DNA of 64,000 nt from Salinivibrio kushneri (GCF_027286325.1 NZ_CP114589.1:558001-622000); one strand, 5' to 3'. Shown: positions 35,294 to 44,712, counted from the stretch's first letter. Notes: generated by a model not told the origin, from the letters alone. A program made the numbers and translations.

Positions 35294-36195
35294 TGAAAAA
35301 GTGGGTCGTTTCTGGAACATTACTGACGGTTTTGACCACAAGTGGCGTGCATGCAGCGTGGTTTGATGGCAATGATGCATTAACCAGTGCCCATCAGCGC
35401 CTGTTAGAGGGGAAAACTGCGGCCAGTGTCGAATCAATGATTGAGGCTTGGCAACAGCCTAGCCTTTCAGCGTCGCGTCAAGATCATCTGGCTCAGTTAT
35501 TGGCACTGGCGATTACTGAAGATTGTGGTCGCAGTTTGAGCCGTCAGACGTTACCAGATTGGCTGAATAACATCTCCATTCGTCGAGAAACGGTGCAGAC
35601 CACCAGTCGCGTTTACTATCGCATCCAGGTGGCGGGAGAGTCGCAGCTTGGCGTTGACGCCTTTACATTGAAAAAATGGCCCGACGAAACCGTCATCAGT
35701 GACGATTTATCAGCAGAGCAACAACATCGCTGGCGTCTTGTGAAAGATGGGCTATCAGAGCCGGTTTCTGAAGGGCTGTATCAGTTAACCGCTCAGTCAG
35801 TGGCTGGGGAGACTTGGTCTAGCTGGTTATTGCTGACACTGCCTCAGCCGCGTCAAACGCTGAGCTGGAAAGATACTCGCAGTTGGCATATTGCGCCTTT
35901 TGATGATTTTAACTCAACCTGCCAACGTCCTTTTTTGACGCTTAATCTTTATCCGCAAAACCAAACTGACGGAGCACCGATTTGGTCGGCAGAAAAGCAC
36001 AAACGACTCCCGACTCGTTTACCCATGCTGGATGTACCTAATGGACAGTATTGGTTCAGTGTTGCCTTGATTGAGCGTCGCTGGCAAGGCGCGTTATCGA
36101 TAGAAGAAGTGCAACGCATCGGGCGTGCAATTGATTTACCGGACTTGGATCCAGACTCACTCGAGGCGATTGCACCTGAGGCTGACAATCAGTAA
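35290..36195 (+). CDS. vxrC: VxrC-like DUF2861 secreted protein
   Basis: 301 residues; ATGATG start overlapping the vxrB stop. A signal peptide ends at VHAAW (near residue 21). The mature part has Cys residues and Trp-rich strands (WSSWLLLTLPQPR, WFSVALIERRWQGA) and matches the DUF2861 family found third in Vibrio vxr operons. Its function is unsettled; a periplasmic accessory to VxrA is a reasonable guess. The genes I recall as vxrD and vxrE are not present downstream. Confidence 0.85.
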   Translation: MMKKWVVSGTLLTVLTTSGVHAAWFDGNDALTSAHQRLLEGKTAASVESMIEAWQQPSLSASRQDHLAQLLALAITEDCGRSLSRQTLPDWLNNISIRRETVQTTSRVYYRIQVAGESQLGVDAFTLKKWPDETVISDDLSAEQQHRWRLVKDGLSEPVSEGLYQLTAQSVAGETWSSWLLLTLPQPRQTLSWKDTRSWHIAPFDDFNSTCQRPFLTLNLYPQNQTDGAPIWSAEKHKRLPTRLPMLDVPNGQYWFSVALIERRWQGALSIEEVQRIGRAIDLPDLDPDSLEAIAPEADNQ

Positions 36196-36318
36196 AGCAA
36201 CGTTTAGACGTGTCGTAGTTTGATAAAGCTCACAGGTTTCAGTGAACGCTCTCCACCCATGGGTTTTAGCCTCTATCCTTGCTGTTAGTAGCGAGACAAA
36301 CAATATAGAGGCCGCTCA

Positions 36319-37449
36319 ATGACTTTTAAAACAAAAGCACTTGTTCTAGCGTTAGCCACTTGCTCTGCCAGTGCGATGGCTGCAACCAATCCAACTGATG
36401 CGCGTGGTAATGCGATGGGCGGAGTGGGGGTAGCATCGGGCGACTACCTTTCTGCTGGCTTTCATAACCCTGCTTTGGCGGCGCTCGATCCGGAGAGCGC
36501 GTTTGGTGTCCTCGTGCCTTACCTTGGCGCTGAAGTGCGTGACCCTGATGAGCTCGTTGATGGGCTTGATGATGTGGCGGATGCGTTTGATACCAATGAT
36601 GCCAATCAAATTGAACAATCATTGAGAGCGGTGCAAGGCGATAAAGCGTATCTCGATGCGGGCGTCGGTGCCGCGGTCGGGATCCCGACGGGGTCTGTTT
36701 CCGCCACACTTTACACGTCAGGCTTAATTGAAGGGGCTGTGCTTCCCGATATCGACACCAGTGATTTTGGCGTAACCTCCAATCCTAATTCAAATGCGAC
36801 GATCATTGCTGCCGGTATCGGTGAGTTAGGGGTCGCGTTAGCCACGAACCTCGAGCTTGCTGGACAACGTGTAGCGGTGGGTGTGACGCCGAAACTGCAA
36901 AGGGTTACCACCTATAATTATGGCGTTGCGGTCGATGATTACGACACAGATGACTGGGACGATAGTCGCTATCGTGAAGAAGAGAATACCTTTAACCTTG
37001 ATCTTGGGGCGGTATGGCAATCCGGCCCTTATCGCGTGGGGCTGGCAGGAAAAAACCTGATTAGCCAAGACGTCGATACAGTCACTAGCGCCAGAACAGG
37101 CCACAGCTTCACCTATGAACTTGAGCCGCAAATTACCCTGGGTTCGGCGTTTGTGTCTGACTTTGTCACCCTGGCGGCAGATTTGGATTTGAACAAGAAG
37201 AAAGGCTTTAAAGGTACCTTGGATGTGGACGATGACACCCAGTTTTTCCGAATTGGGGCAGAGTTTGATGCCTTTGGCCATGCTCAGCTGCGCACCGGTT
37301 ATCGCGCGGACCTTGAAGATAACGTCGATAATGCGTTTACGCTCGGTTTAGGGTTGTCTCCCTTTGGTGTGGCCAACTTCGATATTGCTGCCAGTATTAT
37401 TGATAGCAACAGCTATGGTGGTTCGGCACAATTGGCATTTACATTCTAG
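36319..37449 (+). CDS. TraF_2-family outer-membrane beta-barrel protein
   Basis: 376 residues with signal peptide ending ASAMAA (near 22). The mature protein begins with DARGNAMGGVGVASGDYLSAGFHNPALAA, the hallmark of the chromosomal TraF_2 family, also seen in FadL-like barrels. It ends in alternating aromatic strands with terminal Phe (AQLAFTF), the outer-membrane insertion signal. Despite the automatic name conjugal transfer protein, no conjugation genes are near. The role is unknown. Confidence 0.85.
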   Translation: MTFKTKALVLALATCSASAMAATNPTDARGNAMGGVGVASGDYLSAGFHNPALAALDPESAFGVLVPYLGAEVRDPDELVDGLDDVADAFDTNDANQIEQSLRAVQGDKAYLDAGVGAAVGIPTGSVSATLYTSGLIEGAVLPDIDTSDFGVTSNPNSNATIIAAGIGELGVALATNLELAGQRVAVGVTPKLQRVTTYNYGVAVDDYDTDDWDDSRYREEENTFNLDLGAVWQSGPYRVGLAGKNLISQDVDTVTSARTGHSFTYELEPQITLGSAFVSDFVTLAADLDLNKKKGFKGTLDVDDDTQFFRIGAEFDAFGHAQLRTGYRADLEDNVDNAFTLGLGLSPFGVANFDIAASIIDSNSYGGSAQLAFTF

Positions 37450-37475
37450 CCTGTTATTGATGATGACAAATGATG

Positions 37476-37505
37476 AGGCAGGTCCTAAAATGGCCTGCCT
37501 TTTTT
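37476..37505 (+). terminator. Terminator after the TraF_2 gene
   Basis: AGGCAGG and CCTGCCT around an 11-nt loop, followed by T5. Confidence 0.88.
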
Positions 37506-37536
37506 CTACACGATTTATCACCGAGAGAGCAGTCCT

Positions 37537-37695
37537 ATGTTTGATGGCGTTACACTCAACCATGAACAACAACAAGAAGCGGCAGAGCGTATCCATGCGC
37601 TGATGGCGGAAGGGATGAGCAGTGGCGAGGCCATCATGCACGTTGCCAACGAAATCAGGACACAAGCAGCTCAGGCATCTTCGTCTGAAGAGTGA
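37537..37695 (+). CDS. yoaH: YoaH/UPF0181 small protein
   Basis: 52 residues. [27 protein letters not shown] is almost the E. coli YoaH sequence, so the family call is firm. The protein is short, acidic at the tail and probably helical. Function is unknown. GAGAGAGCAG lies upstream. Confidence 0.9.
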   Translation: MFDGVTLNHEQQQEAAERIHALMAEGMSSGEAIMHVANEIRTQAAQASSSEE

Positions 37696-37780
37696 GACAA
37701 GCTGCAAACAAATCGCCTTTTTATTTACAATTCCTCCGATCCCTGATTTATTTAAAGGAGAGCGGTAAGAGGAATGTCTG

Positions 37781-38335
37781 ATGAGCAATCGGCTTGAAAA
37801 GGCACGCGAGTGGGCGAGAGTAAGGCATGCCCTTCAGCGCTATGGCGCGCAGCCTTATCGTTGTCACCTCGATCATGTTGAGCGAATTGCTGCCCCCTTT
37901 GGCGAACAGGCGTGTATTGTGGCGCAATTGCATGACATTTTGGAAGACACGGCAACACGTGTTGATGAAATCTCAGCACTGTTTGGCCCAACCGTCGCCA
38001 GAGCGGTGATGTTGGTCACTGACCCGCGGCGGCCTAGCCGTGAAGAGAGAAAGCGAGCACTGAACCAACGTTTGATCGCGCTAGATCCAAGTGATGAAGC
38101 CGCTTGGTTAGCGTTAGTGGTGAAAACCTGTGACCGTTTAGCTAATGTGATTGCCAGCAGTGAGCACAGCCTACCACGCTTTCAACAATACCAGCGCGAG
38201 CATGGTGGCTTCCGGATTGCCGTTTATCGACCGGGACTGTGTGACCATTTATGGCGTGAGCTTGATGGCTTGATTGATGCCGGCCAACAGGCAGACCGGC
38301 ATCCCGATCATCAGCTCCACGCATCTATCTCATGA
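37781..38335 (+). CDS. Small HD-domain protein, Mesh1/SpoT-hydrolase-like
   Basis: 184 residues. The order of metal-binding elements matches the ppGpp-hydrolase fold: PYRCHLDHV (first His, about 26-34), LHDILEDT (HD and ED pair near 51-58) and KTCDRLANV (about 117-125), which parallels the KLADRLHN motif of SpoT. No synthetase, TGS or ACT domain is present. The protein is therefore a candidate small alarmone hydrolase, but other phosphohydrolases share the fold. AGAGGA is seven bases before the start. Confidence 0.75.
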   Translation: MSNRLEKAREWARVRHALQRYGAQPYRCHLDHVERIAAPFGEQACIVAQLHDILEDTATRVDEISALFGPTVARAVMLVTDPRRPSREERKRALNQRLIALDPSDEAAWLALVVKTCDRLANVIASSEHSLPRFQQYQREHGGFRIAVYRPGLCDHLWRELDGLIDAGQQADRHPDHQLHASIS

Positions 38336-38348
38336 TGCAGAGATAGAT
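38323..38348. repeat. Inverted repeat at the end of the HD gene
   Basis: ATCTATCTC and GAGATAGAT, 9-bp stem with an 8-nt loop that contains the stop codon. No U-tract; may be an mRNA end structure between convergent genes. Confidence 0.5.
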
Positions 38349-38392
38349 ACATGGTCATAGCGATAGGCTTTCCGCTCTTTGCCCCTAATCTA

Positions 38393-39232
38393 TCAGTTAT
38401 CAAGGTCGTAAATTGTCGGAATCGGTTGACGCTTGTGCTGTGTTGCTTGATAAACCCGAATAATCTTCTCTTTGACCGCGTCTTCAACCGGCTTACCTTC
38501 AAGAAAATCATCGATTTGATCATAGGTCAGTTGTAGGGCTTCTTCATCGGCTTTTTGCGGTGACAAATCCTCCAGATCGGCCGTTGGTGTTTTGTTCACC
38601 AACACCTCAGGAGCCCCCAATGTGGCAGCAAGTTGACGCACTTGGCGCTTGCTTAAGCCAAACAGTGGAGCCAAGTCACATGCGCCATCGCCGAATTTGG
38701 TATAAAAACCCGTGATGTTTTCCGCGGAGTGATCGGTGCCGATCACTAGTCCTTGGGTTAACCCAGCAATCTCATATTGGGCGACCATTCTTGCACGTGC
38801 TTTGACGTTACCTTTAGCAAAGTCAATACGACTGTCGCTATCGGGTAAAAGGCCCACAGTAGACACGGCGTCTAATACCGATTGATGGGTACCATCAACA
38901 CCCGGCTTGACGTTGACGGTGACGGTTTTACTTGGCTTGATAAAAGACAATGCTAACTGTGCTTCGTCTTCATCTTTTTGTTCCCCGTAAGGAAGCCTAA
39001 CCGCGATAAACTGATAATGCTCGCGATTGGCTTCGTGGTTGAGCTCTTCAACCGCTAGCTGGGCGATACGTCCACACGTTGAAGAATCAACCCCACCACT
39101 AATACCCAGCACCAGGCTGCGCGTGCCTGAACGTTGCAACATGGTTTTGATAAAGGCGATACGACGTCGGATCTCCGTTTCCGGATCGATATTGGGTTGG
39201 ACGCGCATTTCTTCGCGGATCTGGTGTTCCAT
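38393..39232 (-). CDS. nadE: Ammonia-dependent NAD+ synthetase
   Basis: 279 residues, the normal single-domain NadE length. The PP-loop SGGVDSS lies near 46-52, and the metal/ATP region [19 protein letters not shown] near 166-184. It amidates deamido-NAD+ with ammonia and ATP, the last step of NAD synthesis. There is no glutaminase domain. It is divergent from a NadD-like gene, which performs the preceding adenylylation step. Confidence 0.95.
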   Translation of the reverse strand: MEHQIREEMRVQPNIDPETEIRRRIAFIKTMLQRSGTRSLVLGISGGVDSSTCGRIAQLAVEELNHEANREHYQFIAVRLPYGEQKDEDEAQLALSFIKPSKTVTVNVKPGVDGTHQSVLDAVSTVGLLPDSDSRIDFAKGNVKARARMVAQYEIAGLTQGLVIGTDHSAENITGFYTKFGDGACDLAPLFGLSKRQVRQLAATLGAPEVLVNKTPTADLEDLSPQKADEEALQLTYDQIDDFLEGKPVEDAVKEKIIRVYQATQHKRQPIPTIYDLDN

Positions 39233-39435
39233 TCTATGTTCCTCTCAATAACTCTAGCGTACGGCTTAAGTGAAGACTCTACTGTGGGTTATTGTGCATG
39301 ATCTCTGTTGGCTTGGGTATAGGCCAAGCTCAACTCATCGCTTTGATGGTGACGAGTTAGGCTTTTGGTTCGATTCATGGCATTATTTCGTCGCAACGTT
39401 TAATCGCGAAAACCTAGCAAAGCAAAGAGAGCATA

Positions 39436-39954
39436 ATGGCTGAGCAAATCGCAGTTTTTGGTAGTGCATTTAATCCACCCACACGCGGGCATGTGTCTGT
39501 CCTGACCCAGCTTTGTCACTTTGATCGTGTCTTGTTAGTACCAAGCTATAAGCATGCATGGGGAAAAACGATGGCGCCTTATGAGGTGCGATGCGGGTGG
39601 GTACAGGCATTGATTAATGATTTGCGCTTACCGAATCTACACTTGTGTCAGCGAGAGGCGTCGTTAGGGCAAAAAGGTGACGCTGTCACAACTTTTATGC
39701 TGCTGACTGCGTTGCAGCAAGACCATCCCGAGGCGGCCTTGACCTTCGTGGTTGGCCCAGACAACCTGGTTAAGTTTGGTCAATTCGCCCAGAGCGAGGA
39801 AATATTATCGCGATGGTCGGTGTTAGGGGTGCCAGAAAAGGTAGTCGTGCGCAGCACCCACATTCGCGAGCGACTAAAACAGGGTTTACCTATTAAAGAG
39901 CTCACCACACCCACTATTGCAGCGCAACTAACAGCATCGGCTTTTGACGGCTAG
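39436..39954 (+). CDS. NadD-like nucleotidyltransferase
   Basis: 172 residues. The nucleotidyltransferase signature GSAFNPPTRGH (8-18) corresponds to GxFxPxHxGH, with Thr in place of the first His. The C-terminal VVRSTHIRERL matches the SSTxIR motif. It would join a nicotinate or nicotinamide mononucleotide with ATP, but an exact substrate (NaMN, NMN or another) is uncertain because the protein is shorter than E. coli NadD (213). Its divergent position next to nadE supports NAD metabolism. Confidence 0.8.
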   Translation: MAEQIAVFGSAFNPPTRGHVSVLTQLCHFDRVLLVPSYKHAWGKTMAPYEVRCGWVQALINDLRLPNLHLCQREASLGQKGDAVTTFMLLTALQQDHPEAALTFVVGPDNLVKFGQFAQSEEILSRWSVLGVPEKVVVRSTHIRERLKQGLPIKELTTPTIAAQLTASAFDG

Positions 39955-40005
39955 TGCTCATCGATTTGCCGCGAGTGCTCATGGCCTCACCATGAGTATT
40001 GATAG

Positions 40006-40683
40006 TTAGCTGGCAAATGTACTGGCGTAGCGGGCGTAAAGCGATTCGGCGTCGCCAGGCGTGAGCCCGACAGCCACCGCTGCGTTTTCTCGGCTTTTCC
40101 CAGACTTTATTGCCGCTCTGAGTTGTCGAACGGTAAAATACTCTTGCAGTTGTGCAATGGTCAGCTGGGTGAGTGCTTGTAATTGGTAGTGTTGCGCTGC
40201 GCTCACCGGTGGCTGACCTGTTTGGGCGCACGCCACACAGTCTGCCAGCGCTTGCGTGCGGGCATCGAGTTGTTGCGTCGGCGCTAAATGCATGATTTGG
40301 TCAAGCAGCACGGCTTGAATGTGATGAGATTGCTGTGCCGTTAGCACGGATGCTGTCGGCGTGCCAAGTTCCATCAAGCCAGCGGTCAGTAATGGAGGTA
40401 AAACAACATGCCCCACGCGCTCAGGGAGAGGGTGTTGTGTGCGTGGTGATACGGCCAATTGGTGTAAACGGGTATCGGGCGTAATGGTCAGTGCATGAAG
40501 GCACTCAAAAGGTAACCAAAAGCCCTGACCGGCGTACACAGGAATGTCCGCTTTTCCTAAGCGAACTAACACTAGACCGTCCTCAACGTACAGCAGGTTC
40601 GCTGTATATCGGCGCTTTCGAGGCGTAAATAACAGAGATGTTGAGTGATAAAGAGTGTGTTCGCTTGTGGTCTTCATAGCCAT
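40006..40683 (-). CDS. AraC-like cupin regulator with a reduced HTH
   Basis: 225 residues. The first 100 form a cupin-like arm (LLYVEDGLVLVRLGKADIPVYAGQGFWLPFECLHAL), which is the AraC ligand-binding type. The C-terminal 50 residues contain what looks like only one helix-turn-helix (LTIAQLQEYFTVRQLRAAI) plus a second half (NAAVAVGLTPGDAESLYARYA) without the usual spacing. It may be a degenerate AraC regulator. It stands alone; target genes are unknown. Start could be Met1 or Met3. Confidence 0.6.
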   Translation of the reverse strand: MAMKTTSEHTLYHSTSLLFTPRKRRYTANLLYVEDGLVLVRLGKADIPVYAGQGFWLPFECLHALTITPDTRLHQLAVSPRTQHPLPERVGHVVLPPLLTAGLMELGTPTASVLTAQQSHHIQAVLLDQIMHLAPTQQLDARTQALADCVACAQTGQPPVSAAQHYQLQALTQLTIAQLQEYFTVRQLRAAIKSGKSRENAAVAVGLTPGDAESLYARYASTFAS

Positions 40684-40871
40684 GTCTCATCGTAATAAGG
40701 CGGCAATGGTGAGCACTTTTGCTGTTCAGGTCAAGTCAATGACGGCAAAGGGAACTCTTAACCTGGCTGAAGGTCTGACCTCCAACCTGTGTAAAATTTC
40801 GGTGGGTTCACTTTGAATCCTTTGTTGACTGCGTAGAATGGCGCGGTTTTTACTAGATATAATGGAAGAAA

Positions 40872-42035
40872 GTGCAGACAGTTAACGATCCTTATCAAGA
40901 GATTCGTCCTTATCATGACGACGAAGTCCCCAGTGCAATTCAGCGACTCATCCAAGATGACGAGTTTATCAATGCGATCTTATCTTATCGCTATCCGCAT
41001 GCGTCTGGTCCGCTTGGTTGGCTTTTAAAGCCTGCTCTTAAATTGTATCTAACTAAAAAGTGGAACAATATTAAAACGGTGCAGGATGTCCAACTGCATG
41101 TCGCGAGTTACATGCGCAAGATGATCAAAACAACCTGTGACAAAGTCACGGTCTCTGGCGTAGAAAAACTGGATCCGAATAAAGCCTACCTATTTGTCTC
41201 CAACCACAGAGACATTGCTATGGATCCTGCGCTGGTAAACTGGTGCTTGCACCAACAGGGGCTCGATACAGTGAGAATCGCTATCGGTGATAATCTGTTA
41301 CGTAAGCCTTGTGCGACTGAGCTGATGAAGCTTAACAAAAGCTTTATTGTCAAACGCTCAGCCAAAGCACCACGTGAAATGATGAAGTCATTATCACAGC
41401 TATCGGCCTATTTGCGTTTGTCCCTTGATGAGGGGCAGTCGATCTGGATTGCTCAGCGAGAAGGGCGAGCCAAGACCGGCCAAGATGTCACGGATCCGGC
41501 CATCTTAAAAATGTTCTTCATGGAAGGGCGAAAACGTAAGCAAGACTTTGACAGCTATATGGAAGCGCTGAACGTGGTGCCTGTGGCTATCTCCTACCAA
41601 AACGATCCGTGCGATCTGGATAAAGCAACTGAATTAGACGCCGTCAACCGCCTTGGCGCCTACGAAAAAAGCGAGTTTGAAGACATTCAAACCATCGTGA
41701 AAGGGATTGTCGGTGACAAACGGCATGTGCACGTGGCCTTTGGTGAGCCTGTGACGTTGTCACAAGATGCGCCAGAGTCGATGGCGGCGAAAATAGATGC
41801 ACAAATCCATCAGCTATACCGCCTCTATCCAGCCAACTACATTGCGGCTGGGGTGGAGCATGACAGTGTCACGCCAGCAGAGCAGCGCCTATATGAGCAA
41901 AAGCTTGCACAGGCCCCCGAAGCAGCGCGTGACTATTTGCGTGAAATGTATGCAAACCCCGTGCTTAATCAGTGTGCTACGAGCTCAGACAATACCAGCC
42001 AGGAGAGTCCTCTCGCTGCTGAAAACAATAAGTGA
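40872..42035 (+). CDS. PlsC-family acyltransferase
   Basis: 387 residues from GTG 40872; GGAAGAA precedes it and a TATAAT lies nine bases upstream. Acyltransferase box 1 is NHRDIAMD (about 111-118) and the EGxR-type box is QREGRAKTG near 193-201. A hydrophobic region near 45-60 may attach it to the membrane. It likely acylates a glycerol phosphate or related lipid acceptor. The polar tail (about 365-387) is not part of the fold. No lipid operon surrounds it. Confidence 0.85.
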   Translation: MQTVNDPYQEIRPYHDDEVPSAIQRLIQDDEFINAILSYRYPHASGPLGWLLKPALKLYLTKKWNNIKTVQDVQLHVASYMRKMIKTTCDKVTVSGVEKLDPNKAYLFVSNHRDIAMDPALVNWCLHQQGLDTVRIAIGDNLLRKPCATELMKLNKSFIVKRSAKAPREMMKSLSQLSAYLRLSLDEGQSIWIAQREGRAKTGQDVTDPAILKMFFMEGRKRKQDFDSYMEALNVVPVAISYQNDPCDLDKATELDAVNRLGAYEKSEFEDIQTIVKGIVGDKRHVHVAFGEPVTLSQDAPESMAAKIDAQIHQLYRLYPANYIAAGVEHDSVTPAEQRLYEQKLAQAPEAARDYLREMYANPVLNQCATSSDNTSQESPLAAENNK

Positions 42036-42040
42036 CAGCG

Positions 42041-42961
42041 TCACTCATGGTGGCGATCCCAAATCGGGGGATCGCCCACTTCTTGCAGCATAAAGTCGAC
42101 AAACTCTCTGACTTTGGGGGCAAGGTGTTTGCGTCTTGGGTACACAATATATATGGGTAGCTCAAGGCAAGGTTGCCATTCGGGCAGTAGCTCAACGAGT
42201 TCACCTTTCTCTATTTCCTCGTTAATAAGATACGTCGCCAAATAGGCGATACCCAAACCCGCCTTTACCGCCTCTAGCACAGCGGGCGCGTTATTTATTG
42301 TGTACTGTCCGCTTACATGCACCACCTGCTCGGTGCCACCTTTTACAAACGGCCATTTATCGTAGCGGCGCTCGCGGCTTTGATAGGTTATACAATCGTG
42401 GTGGCGCAACTCGCTCAGCTGTTGCGGTGTACCACGAGCTTCAAGGTAGCTGGGTGCCGCAACAAGCTTGAACTGACAATCCGCCAGTTTTCGTGCCACC
42501 ATCCCCTCTGGAGGATGCTCATGAATAGCCACCCAGCAATCATAGCCTTCTTCGACAAGGTTAGGGCGGTGGTCAAAGAGGTTAATGTTTAAATTGAGGT
42601 CGGGATAGGCTTGCCGAAATTTCGCGAAATGACGAGTCATTAATGTATTGCCAAATGACTGTGCGACGCCAATCTTGAGTTTCCCTGTCACTTCATTGCG
42701 ATAGCCAGCTACCATCGCTTCCGCTTCGTCCAAGGTAGCGATCAATTGACTGCCGTATTCCGCGTATCTGCTGCCCACTTCGGTAAGGGAAACAGAGCGG
42801 GTATTGCGCTGCACTAACTGCACACCTAAGCGATCTTCAAGATAGCGAACTTGTTTACTCACTTGAGACTTAGAAATCCCCAGTCTTTCTGCTGCGCGAG
42901 TAAAGTGTTGCTCCTGCGCGACTGCGGCCAACACCACGATTTGTTGAAGGTATTCGAGCAT
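42041..42961 (-). CDS. LysR-family transcriptional regulator
   Basis: 306 residues from ATG 42961, which begins the typical N-terminus (MLEYLQQIVVLAAVAQEQHFTRAAERL). Winged HTH at about 18-60 with SKSQVSKQVRYLEDRLG. The C-terminal effector domain follows the CrgA-like group (DCWVAIHEHPPEGMVARKL). Its 3' end is five bases from the convergent acyltransferase gene. The region toward the chromate carrier is divergent, so it might control that gene, but no operator was identified. Confidence 0.88.
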   Translation of the reverse strand: MLEYLQQIVVLAAVAQEQHFTRAAERLGISKSQVSKQVRYLEDRLGVQLVQRNTRSVSLTEVGSRYAEYGSQLIATLDEAEAMVAGYRNEVTGKLKIGVAQSFGNTLMTRHFAKFRQAYPDLNLNINLFDHRPNLVEEGYDCWVAIHEHPPEGMVARKLADCQFKLVAAPSYLEARGTPQQLSELRHHDCITYQSRERRYDKWPFVKGGTEQVVHVSGQYTINNAPAVLEAVKAGLGIAYLATYLINEEIEKGELVELLPEWQPCLELPIYIVYPRRKHLAPKVREFVDFMLQEVGDPPIWDRHHE

Positions 42962-43427
42962 TTCTGAGCACATCCATATTTGTTGTAAGAAGAGATTACC
43001 ACACAACGCTTGCCATCAGGAATAATAGTGACGTTGTCACTTATATTTCAATCTGTCATCTATTTTCATTCGACCCTAGACAACATTTCATTAAATATTG
43101 ATGGTTTGTGACGTTACCAGCTTAAGGGCAAGAGGTGAAACACTGCTCTTTCCGTAGAAGAAAAAGGGTAGCCTTACTATTCATAAATAATATCAGCAAC
43201 CATTTAAATGACTGTTTAATAACGATTTAAATTTCGCTGTTTCTATGCATAAACGATTAATAGGAGAGATTGTAAGCACTCACTTTCATTTTTGTTTTTA
43301 ACTTACAGAATGAAGATAGGCGACCTTTCGGCCTGCACGTGTATTAATGTTATCGATGAATATAATCAAAAAGGCTTGTTTTTGTTCATTGTCAGGTTCG
43401 CTTACACTCTTCAGTAGGAGGTAAGCA
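42962..43427. other. AT-rich intergenic region before the chromate carrier
   Basis: About 460 bases without an intact gene. It includes the promoter of the divergent LysR gene and, at 43310-43417, a 35-codon ORF that looks like a MerR N-terminus. AGGAGG lies directly before the carrier start. Confidence 0.6.
43310..43417 (+). pseudogene. Possible MerR-family regulator remnant
   Basis: An open frame of 35 codons begins MKIGDLSACTCINVIDEYNQ and continues KGLF. This fits the MerR N-terminus (MKIGELA, T-G-V-N-V, I-R-Y-Y-E, K-GL) after loss of a few residues in the recognition helix, then degenerates and stops just before the chrA ribosome site. There is no ribosome site of its own. It is probably a decayed gene end or a deletion product; a chance match cannot be excluded. 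Confidence 0.45.
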
Positions 43428-44573
43428 ATGATAGAACTAATCAAACAGTTTTTTTTGTTGGGCTGTATGTCCTTTGGTGGGCCTGCCGCCCATGTGGGTT
43501 ATTTTGAAAGGGTGTTCGTCAAAAATAAGCAATGGTTAAGCGAAGAGACATTTGCTTCAGGCTTAGCAATTAGCCAGTTTTTACCCGGGCCGGGAAGTAG
43601 TCAGTTGGGGATGTACATTGGCTATCAGCGTGCCGGTTATATCGGGGCGTTGGGTGCTTTTGTCGCTTTTACCTTACCGTCGTTTGCTTTATTGACCGCG
43701 GCAGCGGTGTTAAACAGTGGCGCGCAAGCATCTGACTGGGTTACAACCATCATCAGTGCAGCGAAGTTATTGGCGGTGGTGGTCGTAATTGATGCTACCT
43801 TGTCGATGGGTAAAAAATTTATTAACTCATGGGTGACAACCTCGATAGCGGTGATGACGACGTTATGGTTGCTGTTCACACCGTCAGGCGTGTTGTATCA
43901 GGTGTTACCAATTCTGATTGCCGGTATCGTGGGGGCGATTGGTTTTGCTAAACCACAGCAGCGCCAAGCGCCGGTCACCATTGCATGGCGTCGTAGTGGC
44001 ACAATCATTGGTTTGTTTTTGCTGTTACTGACCGTACCTTGGTTATTCAACCAAACACTCTGGGTGCAAGTATTTAATCTTTTTTATCAAGCGGGAAGCT
44101 TTGTGTTTGGTGGAGGCCATGTAGTCCTACCTTTACTAGAGCCAATAGTTGGTGACGTTGTCACTGATTCGGCCTTGATTGAAGGGTACGCGGCGGCACA
44201 GCTGGTGCCTGGGCCAATGTTCACTATGGCAAGCTATTTGGGGGCGAGTATTGAGGGGCTGTCACCCGTTTGGGGCAGTATTATCGCCACGATTGCAGTT
44301 TTCTTGCCTGGCGCATTGCTGATGTTTGGCGTGTTGCCCGTTTGGGATGCAGTGAAGACACAACCTCGTCTAGCGGGGGCAATTAGCCTGATCAACGCCT
44401 GTGTTGTGGGGTTACTCGCCGCCGCGCTTTATCAACCTGTGTGGGTGTCAGCTTACACACAACCGCTTGATTTATTGCCGATAGCGCTAGGTTTGGTTGC
44501 GCTCATCAAGTGGCGTGTTTCAGTGTTTTGGTTACTGCTGTTGATGATGATCTATCAGTTTACCATCGCCTAA
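43428..44573 (+). CDS. chrA: Chromate efflux transporter (CHR family)
   Basis: 381 residues with two homologous halves of five to six helices each. Motifs are FGGPAAHVGYF and LPGPGSSQ in half one, and FGGGHVVLPLLEP and LVPGPMF in half two, as in bidomain ChrA. It exports chromate using the membrane potential; some members handle sulfate or other oxyanions. AGGAGG is directly before the ATG. A MerR-like remnant lies just upstream. Confidence 0.92.
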   Translation: MIELIKQFFLLGCMSFGGPAAHVGYFERVFVKNKQWLSEETFASGLAISQFLPGPGSSQLGMYIGYQRAGYIGALGAFVAFTLPSFALLTAAAVLNSGAQASDWVTTIISAAKLLAVVVVIDATLSMGKKFINSWVTTSIAVMTTLWLLFTPSGVLYQVLPILIAGIVGAIGFAKPQQRQAPVTIAWRRSGTIIGLFLLLLTVPWLFNQTLWVQVFNLFYQAGSFVFGGGHVVLPLLEPIVGDVVTDSALIEGYAAAQLVPGPMFTMASYLGASIEGLSPVWGSIIATIAVFLPGALLMFGVLPVWDAVKTQPRLAGAISLINACVVGLLAAALYQPVWVSAYTQPLDLLPIALGLVALIKWRVSVFWLLLLMMIYQFTIA

Positions 44574-44588
44574 ATCGCACTCTGCTTC

Positions 44589-44617
44589 ATAGCCCAGTCA
44601 TGTCCTGGGCTATTTTC
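44589..44617 (+). terminator. Terminator of chrA
   Basis: ATAGCCCAG and CTGGGCTAT, loop TCATGTC, followed by TTTC. Confidence 0.85.
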
Positions 44618-44652
44618 TAACACTCTAGTGCACTATAACTTTAAATGGTTGA

Positions 44653-44687
44653 ATGAAAAACACTAGTCACACCGATGATGTGACTAG
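44653..44687 (-). terminator. Terminator of the Gfo/Idh/MocA gene
   Basis: CTAGTCACA and TGTGACTAG (44663-44687), 7-nt loop, followed on the minus strand by TGTTTTTC. Confidence 0.85.
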
Positions 44688-44712
44688 GCTAGGTTTAATC
44701 TTTTAAAGAGAG

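Noticed and set aside
36319..37449. Conjugation system suggested by the TraF-type name
   Set aside because: The family is a chromosomal outer-membrane barrel; no other transfer genes are present.
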